Source of the DNA: Chitinophagales bacterium | Lineage (GTDB): Bacteria; Bacteroidota; Bacteroidia; Chitinophagales; Saprospiraceae | DNA length: 61,926 nt | Reading direction: 5' to 3' | NCBI GenBank assembly: GCA_013298955.1 | Contig: JAAFJT010000016.1 | Coordinates: 1-61,926, forward strand | Part shown: piece by piece, positions 16,819-25,720 of the stretch | How the letters are laid out: every line of letters begins with the position of its first letter | Position numbering within the stretch: position 1 is the stretch's first letter | Notes under the pieces: generated by a model | What the model was told of the DNA's origin: nothing | Seen by the model: the letters and a program-made list of their open reading frames with translations, nothing else | The model's database searches: none | Made by a program: the position numbers and the translations under genes

Positions 16819-16928
16819 TAAAACATGGCATAAAAAATGAATTACATCATTAGCTTCGGTCACATATTTTTTGCCTTCGACGTGCCTTTTGTCCAATTCT
16901 TGCACCCCTTTTTCTGAATCATATTTTA
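16819..16928 (-). pseudogene. Degenerate fragment of the ychF 3' end
   Basis: The minus strand encodes IKYDSEKGVQELDKRHVEGK and then KYVTEANDVIHFLCHV, closely matching the end of the intact YchF at 8820-8934 (VKYGSEKAVQELGKVRVEGK and onward). The nucleotide match is also clear (for example TGCAAGAATTGG and CGTCGAAGGCAAA), with an extra T destroying the stop. Only about 35 codons remain, with no start. It is a relic of a duplicated or displaced ychF copy, not a functional gene. Confidence 0.8.
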
Positions 16929-17059
16929 TTGTTGTAAATGCAATGATCATGTTTAGGCGGTTTAAAGCGGATGATACCAACGGAAGCAATTTATCCAATG
17001 TCCACTTAATAATTATGTCACTATTTTCAAAATATGATTTTTTTTTCAGAAGAATGAAT

Positions 17060-17067
17060 TAACTTTG
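17060..17067 (+). promoter_or_regulatory. -7 element of the MarR-gene promoter
   Basis: TAACTTTG fits TAnnTTTG and lies 35 bp upstream of the MarR start codon. Confidence 0.55.
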
Positions 17068-17102
17068 CATCTAATTTAAAAACTTTCAGTTCACCATTTA
17101 GG

Positions 17103-17561
17103 ATGAAAATTGACCAACAAATTAGACAAGTTAAATTTAAAGATGAGTATCAAAAGTTATTGATAAATCTCTTATTTACAGGCAATTGGGTGACCATGCA
17201 CCAAACCAATGTCTTAAAAGAATTTGACCTAACACCGCAACAATTTAATTTGTTACGCATTTTGAGGGGTAAACACCCCCATCCTGTTTCGGTTGGGGAT
17301 GCACAGGAAAGAATGATTTATCCAACTTCCAATGTTACACGTATTACAGATAGACTCTTGGATAAAGGTTTGGTGATTCGTTCTGGCAATCAAGTGAATC
17401 GCCGTGTGCAAGATTTGCACATACACGAGCAAGGAATTATCTTGTTGGAAACGATTGATATACATTACAAACGATTAACAAGTGTTTTGGATAATTTGGA
17501 GGAACAAGAAGCGGAATTGCTCAATTTTCTATTGGATAAAATTAGAGAACCCAAAACCTAA
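17103..17561 (+). CDS. MarR-family transcriptional regulator
   Basis: A 152-residue winged-helix regulator. The DNA-binding core is FDLTPQQFNLLRILRGKHPH, then PVSVGDAQERMIYPTSNVTR and ITDRLLDKGLVIRSGNQVNR, including the wing Asp-Arg pair. Flanking N- and C-terminal helices would form the dimer interface. It resembles Bacteroidota MarR proteins controlling stress or envelope genes, but no divergent or downstream target is apparent: it ends against the convergent mqnD palindrome. Confidence 0.9.
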   Translation: MKIDQQIRQVKFKDEYQKLLINLLFTGNWVTMHQTNVLKEFDLTPQQFNLLRILRGKHPHPVSVGDAQERMIYPTSNVTRITDRLLDKGLVIRSGNQVNRRVQDLHIHEQGIILLETIDIHYKRLTSVLDNLEEQEAELLNFLLDKIREPKT

Positions 17562-17588
17562 TGGGCGGTAAAGGCGATACAATTGGGT

Positions 17589-17690
17589 AAATTGGAACGC
17601 GGATGACACGGATTTTGCGGATTTTCACGGATTTTTTTTGAAAAAAATTCGTGAAAATCCGCCCAATCCGTGTCATCCGCGTTCCAATTT
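17589..17690. repeat. Family-1 palindrome between marR and mqnD
   Basis: AATTGGAACGCGGATGACAC opens the left arm and the right arm ends GTCATCCGCGTTCCAATTT. The pairing runs about 48 bp per side with a T/A-rich centre. It separates two convergent genes. Confidence 0.9.
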
Positions 17691-17780
17691 ATCAAGCTAA
17701 AAATCAAGTTAAAAAAATTCGTGAAAATCCGCCCAATCCGTGTCATCCGCGTTCCAATTTATCAAGCTAAAAATCAAGTT
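17641..17780. repeat. 70-bp tandem duplication of half-palindrome plus mqnD 3' end
   Basis: 17641-17710 and 17711-17780 are the same 70-bp sequence, starting in the palindrome loop (AAAAAAATTCGTG) and running through TCAAGTT, which in the second copy is the mqnD stop region. The duplicated unit therefore copied the last codons of mqnD without disrupting the gene. Confidence 0.9.
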
Positions 17781-18604
17781 AAAAAAAGCGATTTTTCATA
17801 ATTGGGCATCATTTTATATTGGTATGCCGTTTCAAACAATATTTCTACGGCTTTTCGCCCCTTTTCACCCAAATCAAGGGTATAATCATTCACATATAAT
17901 TGTATATGTTGCGCCATCACCGCCGTTTCCATCTCTTGCGCATGCGTGCGCACATAAGATTGACTGGATGCTGGATGTTGAAACGCATACGCCACACTCC
18001 GCCGCAAAACCCGATTCATTTTTTGTTGAATCTCCACAGGCACGCTTCTTTTAATGGCAATGCCGCCTAATGGAATCGGCAAACCCGTTTTTTGTTCCCA
18101 AAAATCCCCCAAATCAATGGTTTTGACCAAATTTTTCAAGGGATAGGTAAACCGATTTTCATGGATAATCACCCCTGCATCCACCTGATTTGCCAAAATC
18201 GCAGGTTCAATTTCCGAAAAAACCATAAACGCTTTATGCCTCACTTGCGGATACGCCAACGAAAATAATAAATGAGCAGTGGTATATTTTCCGGGTATTG
18301 CAATACTTGCGTTTGCAATATCAGCAGGCGTTAACTTTTTTTTGCCTATTAACAAAGGGCCACAACCATTTCCTAACGCGCTCCCTGCATCCAATAACAC
18401 GTATTGATTTGCCACATAACCAAAAGCATGATAGCTTAATTTGCTTATATCCAACTCATTGCGAAAGGCTTTTTGATTTAAAGCCTCCACATCTTCCATA
18501 AAAACCTCAAATTTCAACCCTTCTGTTTCGACTTTTCCATGAAGCAACGCGTCGAAAATAAAAGTATCATTGGGACAAGGCGAAAAACCTAATTTTAATT
18601 TCAT
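17774..18604 (-). CDS. mqnD: 1,4-dihydroxy-6-naphthoate synthase (futalosine menaquinone pathway)
   Basis: About 276 residues from the ATG at 18604 (MKLKLGFSPCPNDTFIFDAL). An upstream ATG 51 bp earlier would add a polar tail not seen in the family. MqnD forms 1,4-dihydroxy-6-naphthoate from cyclic dehypoxanthine futalosine. The solute-binding-like fold shows DISKLSYHAFGYV, GNGCGPLLIGKK, GVIIHENRFTY and LPIPLGGIAIKR. Its presence implies menaquinone is made by the futalosine route; the other mqn genes are not in the window. It is divergent from the pseudouridine synthase gene. Confidence 0.95.
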   Translation of the reverse strand: MKLKLGFSPCPNDTFIFDALLHGKVETEGLKFEVFMEDVEALNQKAFRNELDISKLSYHAFGYVANQYVLLDAGSALGNGCGPLLIGKKKLTPADIANASIAIPGKYTTAHLLFSLAYPQVRHKAFMVFSEIEPAILANQVDAGVIIHENRFTYPLKNLVKTIDLGDFWEQKTGLPIPLGGIAIKRSVPVEIQQKMNRVLRRSVAYAFQHPASSQSYVRTHAQEMETAVMAQHIQLYVNDYTLDLGEKGRKAVEILFETAYQYKMMPNYEKSLFLT

Positions 18605-18675
18605 ATTTTTGCACGTTTTTTTAAAACCATCATTGGAATCAATGATTTTTTCCAATGTAAATCTATATTGAAATC

Positions 18676-19371
18676 ATGAATTTACAAGTGATTTACGAAG
18701 ACAATCACCTTATTGCGGTCAACAAACCTGCGGGCATCTTGGTTCAAAGCGATGAGACGGGCGATACCCCTATTTCGGAACATATCAAAAAATATATCAA
18801 AGAACGATATAATAAACCTGGTGATGTGTTTCTCGGTACGATTCACCGTATTGACCGCCCTGTGAGTGGCGCGGTCGTTTTTGCACGCACGTCCAAAGCA
18901 TTGGAACGGATGAACGCCCTTTTTCTGGAACAAAAAGTGGAAAAAACGTATTGGGCAGTGGTTGGAGAACGTCCTGACCCATTGGAAGGAACTTTAATCC
19001 ATTTTTTGGTCAAAGACAAGGATAAAAATATCACACGGGCTTTGGATGCACAAAGTCGGCGGTATCCGGATGCGAAACGGTCTGAATTATCCTATCAGTT
19101 GATTTGTTCGATGGGCGACCATCATTTATTAGAAGTGCATCCTAAAACGGGGCGTTCTCATCAGATTCGCGCTCAATTAATGCGCATTGACTGCCCCATT
19201 CGCGGCGATTTAAAATACGGTTTCCCCAAAGCGAATAAAGATTTGTCGATTCACCTGCATTGTAAAAGCATGAAATTGATACATCCTGTTTTAAAAACGG
19301 CTATTACGATAGAGGCAGACCCGCCTACGAATGACCCTATCTGGCGTGAATTTGCAAAATCACTTTTGTAG
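18676..19371 (+). CDS. RluA-family pseudouridine synthase
   Basis: A 231-residue pseudouridine synthase without an S4 domain. The catalytic Asp lies in GTIHRIDRPVSGAVVFART, the N-terminal motif is YEDNHLIAVNKPAGILVQ, and the later motif is LLEVHPKTGRSHQIRAQL. It isomerises uridine in rRNA or tRNA; the target position cannot be told from sequence. Followed by two small hairpins at 19388-19407 and 19466-19496. Confidence 0.93.
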   Translation: MNLQVIYEDNHLIAVNKPAGILVQSDETGDTPISEHIKKYIKERYNKPGDVFLGTIHRIDRPVSGAVVFARTSKALERMNALFLEQKVEKTYWAVVGERPDPLEGTLIHFLVKDKDKNITRALDAQSRRYPDAKRSELSYQLICSMGDHHLLEVHPKTGRSHQIRAQLMRIDCPIRGDLKYGFPKANKDLSIHLHCKSMKLIHPVLKTAITIEADPPTNDPIWREFAKSLL

Positions 19372-19387
19372 TCGTACGGCTTCCTTA

Positions 19388-19496
19388 TCGGGAAATTTAT
19401 TTCCCGACTGTAAGCGCGTCAAATGAACTTTTTGGAAGTAAAATTTGTTCCAAGAACGAACCGATAAAAATCAATGGTATTTTATCATTGATTTTT
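19388..19496 (+). terminator. Two hairpins after the pseudouridine synthase gene
   Basis: TCGGGAAA/TTTCCCGA (19388-19407) lies 16 bp after the stop. AAAAATCAATG/CATTGATTTTT (19466-19496) follows. Either could terminate transcription; the second lies about 75 bp upstream of the TerC start. Confidence 0.5.
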
Positions 19497-19569
19497 ACGG
19501 ATTTACACATAAAAAAATAATTTATACAAATACGAAAGAGCAATCTTTCATTAACGGACTAACTGTAAT

Positions 19570-20373
19570 ATGGATTACCTTGCAAACTATTTTGCAAACA
19601 TTCCCGAGCAATGGCAATGGATTACTCAAAATCCAGAAAAATCGTGGAGCATTATTTTTAATTTAATTTTGTTAGAAACCCTTTTATCCGTAGATAATGC
19701 GGCAGTGATTGCCACAATGGTCATGGATTTACCCGAAAAAGAGCGTCCGAGAGCCTTGCGATATGGCATTTTGGGCGCGTATTTCTTCAGAGGTTTAGCC
19801 TTGATTTTTGCGACGGTTTTGGTGAGTGTTTGGTGGCTCAAACCTTTGGGTGGTTTATACTTATTGTATTTGGCGATTGATTATTTTTTCAAAGCGAAAG
19901 GAAGTGAAGAACCTTCCGAAAGCAATACAACTACCATCAATGACAAGTGGTATTACAAAATGTCAAATGGTTTTTTAGGTCAATTTTGGGCAACCGTCAT
20001 TGCGGTCGAAGTGATGGATATGGCGTTTTCGATAGATAATGTTTTTGCGGCGGCGGCTTTTACTAAAAATATTGTTTTAATTTGGTTAGGTGTTTTCATT
20101 GGTATTTTGGCGATGCGTTTTGTGGCGCAAGGTTTTGTTAAATTATTAGAAAAATTTCCGTTTTTGGAAGGTGTTGCGTTTGCGGTGATTGGCGTTTTGG
20201 GTTTGAAACTGTCTTTGGCAACGTTCAGTCACCTTGAATTTTCTAAAAACAATGCTTTGGTGCATTGGATGGAATCCGAACAAGGCGATATGCTTTTTTC
20301 CTTGTTGACAGCATTGATGTTTGTCGTGCCTGTTGCGAGTTCTTATTTTTTTAATATCCCGAAACGGAATTAA
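19570..20373 (+). CDS. TerC/DUF475-family integral membrane protein
   Basis: A 267-residue polytopic membrane protein with seven or so helices. It shows the TerC family signatures LLETLLSVDNAAVIATMVMD in the first third and VMDMAFSIDNVFAAAAFTKN in the middle: acidic Asp-Asn pairs within membrane helices that are thought to bind metal. Family members act in manganese efflux or tellurite-type stress. No ter operon genes are nearby. It is 19 bp before the next coding region. Confidence 0.9.
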   Translation: MDYLANYFANIPEQWQWITQNPEKSWSIIFNLILLETLLSVDNAAVIATMVMDLPEKERPRALRYGILGAYFFRGLALIFATVLVSVWWLKPLGGLYLLYLAIDYFFKAKGSEEPSESNTTTINDKWYYKMSNGFLGQFWATVIAVEVMDMAFSIDNVFAAAAFTKNIVLIWLGVFIGILAMRFVAQGFVKLLEKFPFLEGVAFAVIGVLGLKLSLATFSHLEFSKNNALVHWMESEQGDMLFSLLTALMFVVPVASSYFFNIPKRN

Positions 20374-20392
20374 ATTATTCAAACGAAAAGGT

Positions 20393-21403
20393 ATGAAAAA
20401 AAAAGGTACGCTTGGATTCTTATTCATAGCAATCGTCGTACAAAGCCTTTTGGCACAACGCATTGATACCGTAACCGTTGGCAGAAATCAATTTGCGATT
20501 TCTGGTAATACGTATTCGTTTTTTCAGACGGTGGAATTTCAACCTCAGTTTTGGAATCGAAGCGTTTATATTTATCCGCGTCAAGCCTTAAAAGGAATGC
20601 CGCAGAATGCAGAAATAACCGCATTTCGGATGTTTCGAGATGTGACTCGGGTATCCAGCGTCACACCTGTACAAGGGAAATTTCCTGCGAATGCTGTTGT
20701 GACGGCTAAAATTTGGATGGCAAATACGAATTTAGAAGAATGGGGCGATACTTTAAAAAAGTGGTCTCTCGTCCAAAATACGTTGACTCCAACGCTTGTT
20801 TTTAATGCGGATTTAAAACAATATATTGATTCTACATCAGGATGGAAAACATTCCCTTTGTTAAACACGCCTTTTCGGTATGATTCGACTCAAAATTTAG
20901 CGATTATGGTTGAATATTCACAAGATATGGCAACCGTTGGTCAGGTTTTTTGGGCTTATGATTCCACGTCGGCGAAAGTGGGCGCGATGGATACCACTAA
21001 TTATTTTAATAAATTCCAATTTAGATATTGTCACAAATTATTTTCTGGAACCGTTGCGCCTGTTGATAGTTTTACGGGAAGCAATATTCGGCATCCACAT
21101 ATTAAATTTTTATACAAGGCAAAACCCAATTTAATTTTTGAACAGACCAATGATTCAAAATTTAAATTATATCCCAATCCCGCTTCGGATGTATTGATGG
21201 TTGAGTTGGATGATTTAAAACAAAATACGGTTTTAAAAATAGTTGATATGATGGGCAAAGTTCATTATATCAAAAACGATTTTGATGCAAATCAACGACA
21301 AGTGATTCAGATTGACGTACATGATTTGCCCAAAGGCGCGTATTTTTTGATTGCAGCAGATGAACAGGCGCGTCAAGTGCGTCCTTTTTTCAAATTGGAT
21401 TAG
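20393..21403 (+). CDS. T9SS type A sorting-domain secreted protein
   Basis: About 336 residues from the ATG at 20393, chosen for its signal peptide (KKKGTLGFLFIAIVVQSLLA, then Q). The middle is a beta-rich domain with no recognised family (IDTVTVGRNQFAISGN, then RSVYIYPRQALKGMPQNAEI), typical of Bacteroidota surface proteins. The C-terminus is a classical type IX sorting domain: FKLYPNPASDVLMVELDD, then VLKIVDMMGKVHY and DLPKGAYFLIAADEQARQ. The product should be exported across the outer membrane by T9SS and attached to or released from the surface. Function unknown. Confidence 0.85.
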   Translation: MKKKGTLGFLFIAIVVQSLLAQRIDTVTVGRNQFAISGNTYSFFQTVEFQPQFWNRSVYIYPRQALKGMPQNAEITAFRMFRDVTRVSSVTPVQGKFPANAVVTAKIWMANTNLEEWGDTLKKWSLVQNTLTPTLVFNADLKQYIDSTSGWKTFPLLNTPFRYDSTQNLAIMVEYSQDMATVGQVFWAYDSTSAKVGAMDTTNYFNKFQFRYCHKLFSGTVAPVDSFTGSNIRHPHIKFLYKAKPNLIFEQTNDSKFKLYPNPASDVLMVELDDLKQNTVLKIVDMMGKVHYIKNDFDANQRQVIQIDVHDLPKGAYFLIAADEQARQVRPFFKLD

Positions 21404-21410
21404 TACCTTT

Positions 21411-21513
21411 GGATAAATTGGAACGCGGATGACGCAGATTGGGCGGATTTACACGGATTTTTTATTTTTGAAAAATCCGTGTAAATCCGCCCAATCCGCG
21501 TTCCAATTTATCC
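21411..21513. repeat. Family-1 palindrome between T9SS gene and rocD
   Basis: GGATAAATTGGAACGCGGAT begins the left arm and CGCGTTCCAATTTATCC ends the right arm. The right arm lacks a 7-nt GTCATCC-like segment, leaving a bulge. It separates convergent genes. Confidence 0.88.
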
Positions 21514-21515
21514 TA

Positions 21516-22757
21516 CTATCTATAAGCCAAAACGGTTTTTTCTATAATAGCGCAACATTTTATAATTTGTTTTTCATTGATAACCAATGGTGGTGCAAAT
21601 CGAATAATATTGCCATGTGTCGGTTTTGCTAACAAACCATTTTCTGCAAATTGCAAACAAAGATTCCATGCGGCTTTGCTTTCTTCCGCACTATCAATTA
21701 CAATAGCATTCAGCAAACCCATACCGCGCACTTCGGTTACTAAACTACTTTTTTGTTTCAAATCAAGCATTTTGTTTCTAAACACGATGCCCAAGCGTTC
21801 TGCATTTTCTGCCAAACGCTCGTCTTGAACGACTTTTAAAGCCTCCATTGCCACCGCACAAGCCAATGGATTCCCACCATACGTCGAACCATGTTCACCA
21901 GGACGAATCGTCATCATAATTTCATCCCGACACAACACTGCCGAAACAGGCAAAACCCCACCCGATAAGGCTTTTCCCAATATCAAAATATCGGGTTTAA
22001 ACCCAAATCTATCGCAACAAAGCATGGTTCCTGTTCGGGCAATCCCTGTTTGTACTTCATCCGCGATGAATAAAACGTTGTTTTTTTGGCACATTTCAAA
22101 TGCTTTGGGCAAATAATGCGCATCAGGCACGACAACGCCCGCCTCTCCTTGAATCGGCTCTACCATAAATCCAGCAACATTTGGATTTTTCAACGCTTCT
22201 TCTAAGGCAGGCAAATCATTATAGGGAATTAATTGAAAACCGGGCATATACGGACCATAATTGCGATAACTGCTTGGGTCTGCGGAAGAAGAAATCGCCG
22301 CCAAAGTACGCCCCCAAAAATTGCCTGTTGCAAACAGAATCACCGCTTCATTTTGAGGCGTTCCTTTCACTTCATAAGCCCATTTTCGACACAATTTGAT
22401 AGCCGTTTCGCCGCCCTCAACCCCTGTATTCATGGGTAGCACCTTATCATATCCAAAAAATTGGGTGATAAATTCCTCATACGGACCCAAACGGTCATTA
22501 TGAAAAGCACGAGATGTGAGTGTCAATTTTTTAGCTTGTTCCATCAACGCATTCAAGATGCGCGGATGTGAATGTCCTTGATTACAAGCAGAATACGCAG
22601 ATAAAAAATCATAATACTTTTTACCCTCCACATCCCACACAAAAACGCCTTCGCCGCGAGACAGCACCACCGGAAGGGGATGATAGTTATGTGCGCCATA
22701 ACGTTCCTCTAAATCCATCCAATGTTGGGGATTCTCCAGTATATTTTTTTGATTCAT
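21516..22757 (-). CDS. rocD: Ornithine--oxo-acid transaminase
   Basis: A 413-residue class III PLP aminotransferase that converts ornithine and 2-oxoglutarate to glutamate semialdehyde and glutamate. The N-terminus ([20 protein letters not shown]) and [20 protein letters not shown] are diagnostic of ornithine aminotransferase. PLP contacts are [14 protein letters not shown] and the catalytic lysine in [17 protein letters not shown]. It follows the NifU-like gene by 28 bp. Confidence 0.96.
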   Translation of the reverse strand: MNQKNILENPQHWMDLEERYGAHNYHPLPVVLSRGEGVFVWDVEGKKYYDFLSAYSACNQGHSHPRILNALMEQAKKLTLTSRAFHNDRLGPYEEFITQFFGYDKVLPMNTGVEGGETAIKLCRKWAYEVKGTPQNEAVILFATGNFWGRTLAAISSSADPSSYRNYGPYMPGFQLIPYNDLPALEEALKNPNVAGFMVEPIQGEAGVVVPDAHYLPKAFEMCQKNNVLFIADEVQTGIARTGTMLCCDRFGFKPDILILGKALSGGVLPVSAVLCRDEIMMTIRPGEHGSTYGGNPLACAVAMEALKVVQDERLAENAERLGIVFRNKMLDLKQKSSLVTEVRGMGLLNAIVIDSAEESKAAWNLCLQFAENGLLAKPTHGNIIRFAPPLVINEKQIIKCCAIIEKTVLAYR

Positions 22758-22785
22758 ATGATAAATTAATTAATTTTAAATGCGA

Positions 22786-23034
22786 CTACTTAATCGCTTC
22801 TACTGATATGATTTCGGGTAATTGATTCCGAACAGTCTGCTCAATACCTGCCTTCATCGTCATCGCAGACATCGAGCAACTTTGACAATTGCCCATCCAT
22901 CGAACCCGCAAAACCATTTTCTCTGTAATCTCAACCACTTCCACATTCCCGCCATCGACCTTTAAAAAAGGGCGAATATCATCCAAAGCCCTATCCGCTT
23001 TGAACAACAAACTGTTTTTATTATCTACAACCAT
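22786..23034 (-). CDS. NifU C-terminal-domain protein (Fe-S scaffold/carrier)
   Basis: An 82-residue protein consisting only of the Nfu domain: ALDDIRPFLKVDGGNVEVVE and the cluster-binding CxxC in WMGNCQSCSMSAMTMKAGIE. Nfu proteins carry 4Fe-4S clusters from the assembly machinery to target enzymes. It starts an apparent two-gene unit with rocD; no functional link between them is obvious. Confidence 0.93.
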   Translation of the reverse strand: MVVDNKNSLLFKADRALDDIRPFLKVDGGNVEVVEITEKMVLRVRWMGNCQSCSMSAMTMKAGIEQTVRNQLPEIISVEAIK

Positions 23035-23125
23035 TCGATTGATTTTTTATTTTTTGAAATTTCAAACAAAGATAGGCGTTCAAACGCTCTTTTTGCAATT
23101 TTTGGCGGTGAAATCAAAAAAAGAT

Positions 23126-23133
23126 TAATTTTG
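23126..23133 (+). promoter_or_regulatory. -7 element upstream of the dehydrogenase gene
   Basis: TAATTTTG matches TAnnTTTG and lies 41 bp before the ATG at 23175. Confidence 0.5.
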
Positions 23134-23174
23134 TCATTTTTCACAACCCAATATTATCATCACCCATTTTTACA

Positions 23175-24383
23175 ATGAAAATAGGAATTATTCGAGAAGG
23201 CAAAGTGCCATCTGATAATCGAGCTGCTTTAACACCCCGTCAATGTGCGTTTCTGATGCGCAATTATGCCGTGCAAATTGTGGTAGAACCTTCCCCGATT
23301 CGCTGTTATTCGGATGCGGAATACCTTTTGGAAGGCGTTGCAGTGACCCATAATTTGAGCGATTGCGATATGTTATTGGGTATCAAAGAAGTCCCAATAG
23401 CCCAATTGATACCCCATAAAACGTATTTTTTCTTTTCACACACTGTTAAAAAACAGGTTTATAACCGAACATTATTACAAACCATTTTAGAAAAAAATAT
23501 AAAAATCATTGATTATGAATTACTTACCAATGAATATGGTTTGCGATTGATTGCCTTCGGACGTTACGCAGGGATGGTGGGCGCGCACAATGGCATGCTG
23601 GCATATGGCGCACGAACAGGTGCGTACAGCCTAACGCGGATGAAGGATTTACACGATTATGCGCATGCCCGAAATTTGTATCAAACCATTCAGTTGCCGC
23701 CTGTTCGAGTGGTGGTGACAGGGACAGGTAGAGTGGCTTCTGGCGCGGTGGAAGTATTGCGCGATTTAGGTTTAAAACAGGTTTCTCCCAATAATTATTT
23801 GAAGAAAAATTTCAATACGGCTGTTTTTACACAATTATCGCCTACTGAATATGTAGAGCGAAAAGATAGTTTACCCTTCAAAAAATCCGATTTTTATGCA
23901 CATCCTGATAGATACAAGAGTATTTTTGCCCCATTTTATCAAAAAACAGATGTTTTTATTAATGGTATTTTTTATGATAAAAAAGCACCTATGTTTTTTA
24001 CATCCGATGAAATGACTCAAAAAGATTTTAAAATTAAAACGATTTCCGATATTTCTTGTGATTTAATGCCACATTCCTCTGTGCCTTCGACGATTCGAGC
24101 TACTACAATAGATGCACCTTTTTATGGTTTTGACCCGATTTCAAAACAAGAAACCTTGCCTTTTCAAGAAAACTCCATTGATATGATGACGATTGATAAT
24201 TTGCCGAATGAATTACCACGAGATGCATCTGAGTTTTTTGGAACGCAATTTATGGCGAATATTTTGCCAGAACTCTTAAAAGCCAAAGATAGTATTGTTT
24301 TGCAAAAAGCAACCATTGCAGAAAATGGACAATTGACCGATAGATTTCATTATTTGCAAGCATTTGTGGATGCTGAATCTTGA
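23175..24383 (+). CDS. Alanine dehydrogenase/saccharopine dehydrogenase-like oxidoreductase
   Basis: A 402-residue protein of the AlaDH/PNT superfamily. The N-terminal substrate domain has IGIIREGKVPSDNRAALTPR (the conserved Arg and Lys that grip 2-oxo acids) and DMLLGIKEV. The Rossmann part has VRVVVTGTGRVASGAVEVL, a GxGxxxxG dinucleotide loop. SDISCDLMPHSSVPSTIRAT resembles lysine-forming saccharopine dehydrogenase (LYS1-like). The natural substrate is not certain: saccharopine, alanine or another amino acid. It is a single gene. Confidence 0.8.
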   Translation: MKIGIIREGKVPSDNRAALTPRQCAFLMRNYAVQIVVEPSPIRCYSDAEYLLEGVAVTHNLSDCDMLLGIKEVPIAQLIPHKTYFFFSHTVKKQVYNRTLLQTILEKNIKIIDYELLTNEYGLRLIAFGRYAGMVGAHNGMLAYGARTGAYSLTRMKDLHDYAHARNLYQTIQLPPVRVVVTGTGRVASGAVEVLRDLGLKQVSPNNYLKKNFNTAVFTQLSPTEYVERKDSLPFKKSDFYAHPDRYKSIFAPFYQKTDVFINGIFYDKKAPMFFTSDEMTQKDFKIKTISDISCDLMPHSSVPSTIRATTIDAPFYGFDPISKQETLPFQENSIDMMTIDNLPNELPRDASEFFGTQFMANILPELLKAKDSIVLQKATIAENGQLTDRFHYLQAFVDAES

Positions 24384-24398
24384 ATACCTTTTTAGCGA

Positions 24399-24455
24399 TT
24401 TTTCATATATTAACCCAAGTTGCGCGGTAGGCAACTTGGGTTAATATATGAAAAA
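24399..24455. terminator. 25-bp perfect hairpin after the dehydrogenase gene
   Basis: The arms 24399-24423 and 24431-24455 are perfect complements around a 7-nt loop (GCGGTAG). The stem includes AACCCAAGTTGC, also used in the nested palindrome at 9045-9214. Confidence 0.85.
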
Positions 24456-24457
24456 GA

Positions 24458-24514
24458 GTGATGGATGTACGGATTTTTGTATCCTAATCCGCAAAAATTC
24501 GCACATCCATCACC
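24458..24514. repeat. Imperfect inverted repeat before the S66 peptidase end
   Basis: GTGATGGATGT at the left pairs with ACATCCATCAC at the right, with partial CGGATTTTTG/CAAAAATTCG pairing inside. With the adjacent hairpin it forms a double stem between convergent genes. Confidence 0.65.
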
Positions 24515-24535
24515 ACGAATTTAACGTTTTGTCCT

Positions 24536-25639
24536 TTATTGAACAGCCGATTCTAAAAAGGTTAACGTTTTAGTATCTGTATTTAATTCAGCTTCAATGC
24601 CTACGGGCAAAGTGAATTGATGCCCAATATGCCCAAACGATAAACCATAAATCACAGGAATCCCTAAATTGCCCAATCTATCTTTGAAACATTCTATCAA
24701 TGAAAGCGAATTTTCATCTTTATTCGGATTGCAACCATCAAAAATGCCCAACGCAATACCCGCCGCTTTTTTCAAATCCGAAGATTGTAATAATTGGGTC
24801 AACATTCGATCCACGCGGTACGGTCTTTCATCAATATCTTCCATAAAAACCATTTTTCCTGCAAAACTTTTGACCGCAAAAGGCGTTCCCGCCGCCGAAC
24901 TTAATAAGGATAGATTGCCGCCTATCAATTTTCCACGCGCTTTTCCTGCGGTAATGACTTCTGTTTGAAACAAATTGCCTTCTTTTTTAAGATTTTCTGC
25001 TGATAATTCAATTTTATAAGGCGCAGTAGGATTCATCAGCACGTTTTTGACGTGCATGCCCGTATAATCATTGAAATCAGAAGTGCCTACGGGTCCGTGA
25101 AACGTCACCAAGCCCGTTTTTTCAGCAATCGCAACATGCAGTGCCGTGATGTCGCTATACCCAATAAACACTTTTGGATTTTTTTTAATTAACTTAAAAT
25201 CCACCTCGGGCAACAGTCGCGCCGCGCCGTATCCACCGCGCAAACACCAAATGCCTTGTACTTTTGGGTCGGCAAACATATGATGTAAATCTTCAAGTCG
25301 TTCCTGTTCCGTGCCTGCAAGATAGCCGCGCATCGCCCGAATATGTTTTCCTTCTTGGAGTTTGAAACCTAATTTTTCCAAATTCGACAGGGCGCGATTT
25401 AAGACATGCTCAGGTAAAGCACTCGACGGTGCAATGACCCCAATCGTATCTCCTAATTTCAAACGATTGGGTTTAATGATTTTTGGAAGCATATGAGTTG
25501 AATTTATTGAGTTACCAATGGAAGTACTTGATAATGAACGATTTAGGTTGCAACCCACAAAAGGTGCAATCGTTAAACCTTGCCATAGTAAGTTAGAAAA
25601 TTGACGACGATTCATGTTGTATGATTGATTTTGGGACAA
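24536..25639 (-). CDS. S66-family LD-carboxypeptidase, exported
   Basis: A 367-residue serine peptidase of family S66, which trims the terminal D-Ala from murein tetrapeptides during cell-wall recycling. The catalytic serine is in KVFIGYSDITALHVAIAEK, downstream of GIWCLRGGYGAARLLPEVD; the catalytic Glu/His part includes GLSFGHIGHQFTLPVGIEAE. The N-terminus has a twin-arginine-like NMNRRQFSNLLWQGLTIAPF followed by VGCN, which could be a lipobox, so it may be a Tat-exported lipoprotein rather than the cytosolic LdcA form. Convergent with the dehydrogenase gene. Confidence 0.92.
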   Translation of the reverse strand: MSQNQSYNMNRRQFSNLLWQGLTIAPFVGCNLNRSLSSTSIGNSINSTHMLPKIIKPNRLKLGDTIGVIAPSSALPEHVLNRALSNLEKLGFKLQEGKHIRAMRGYLAGTEQERLEDLHHMFADPKVQGIWCLRGGYGAARLLPEVDFKLIKKNPKVFIGYSDITALHVAIAEKTGLVTFHGPVGTSDFNDYTGMHVKNVLMNPTAPYKIELSAENLKKEGNLFQTEVITAGKARGKLIGGNLSLLSSAAGTPFAVKSFAGKMVFMEDIDERPYRVDRMLTQLLQSSDLKKAAGIALGIFDGCNPNKDENSLSLIECFKDRLGNLGIPVIYGLSFGHIGHQFTLPVGIEAELNTDTKTLTFLESAVQ

Positions 25640-25687
25640 TATTATAAAATTTACGTCAAAAAATGATAGTAAAAATCAGTTTAAATT

Positions 25688-25695
25688 TATCTTTG
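25688..25695 (+). promoter_or_regulatory. -7 element of the cdsA-psd promoter
   Basis: TATCTTTG fits TAnnTTTG, 26 bp before the cdsA ATG. Confidence 0.6.
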
Positions 25696-25720
25696 CAAAA
25701 AATCTTAGCGACGCTCTTTT

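Noticed and set aside
16681-16998. 105-codon ORF taken as an intact gene
   Set aside because: Only its middle resembles a protein, the YchF C-terminus; the rest is random. It is better called a pseudogene fragment.
17558-17746. ORF encoding ENPQNPCHPRS-like peptide next to mqnD
   Set aside because: It is the family-1 palindrome read as protein, not a gene.
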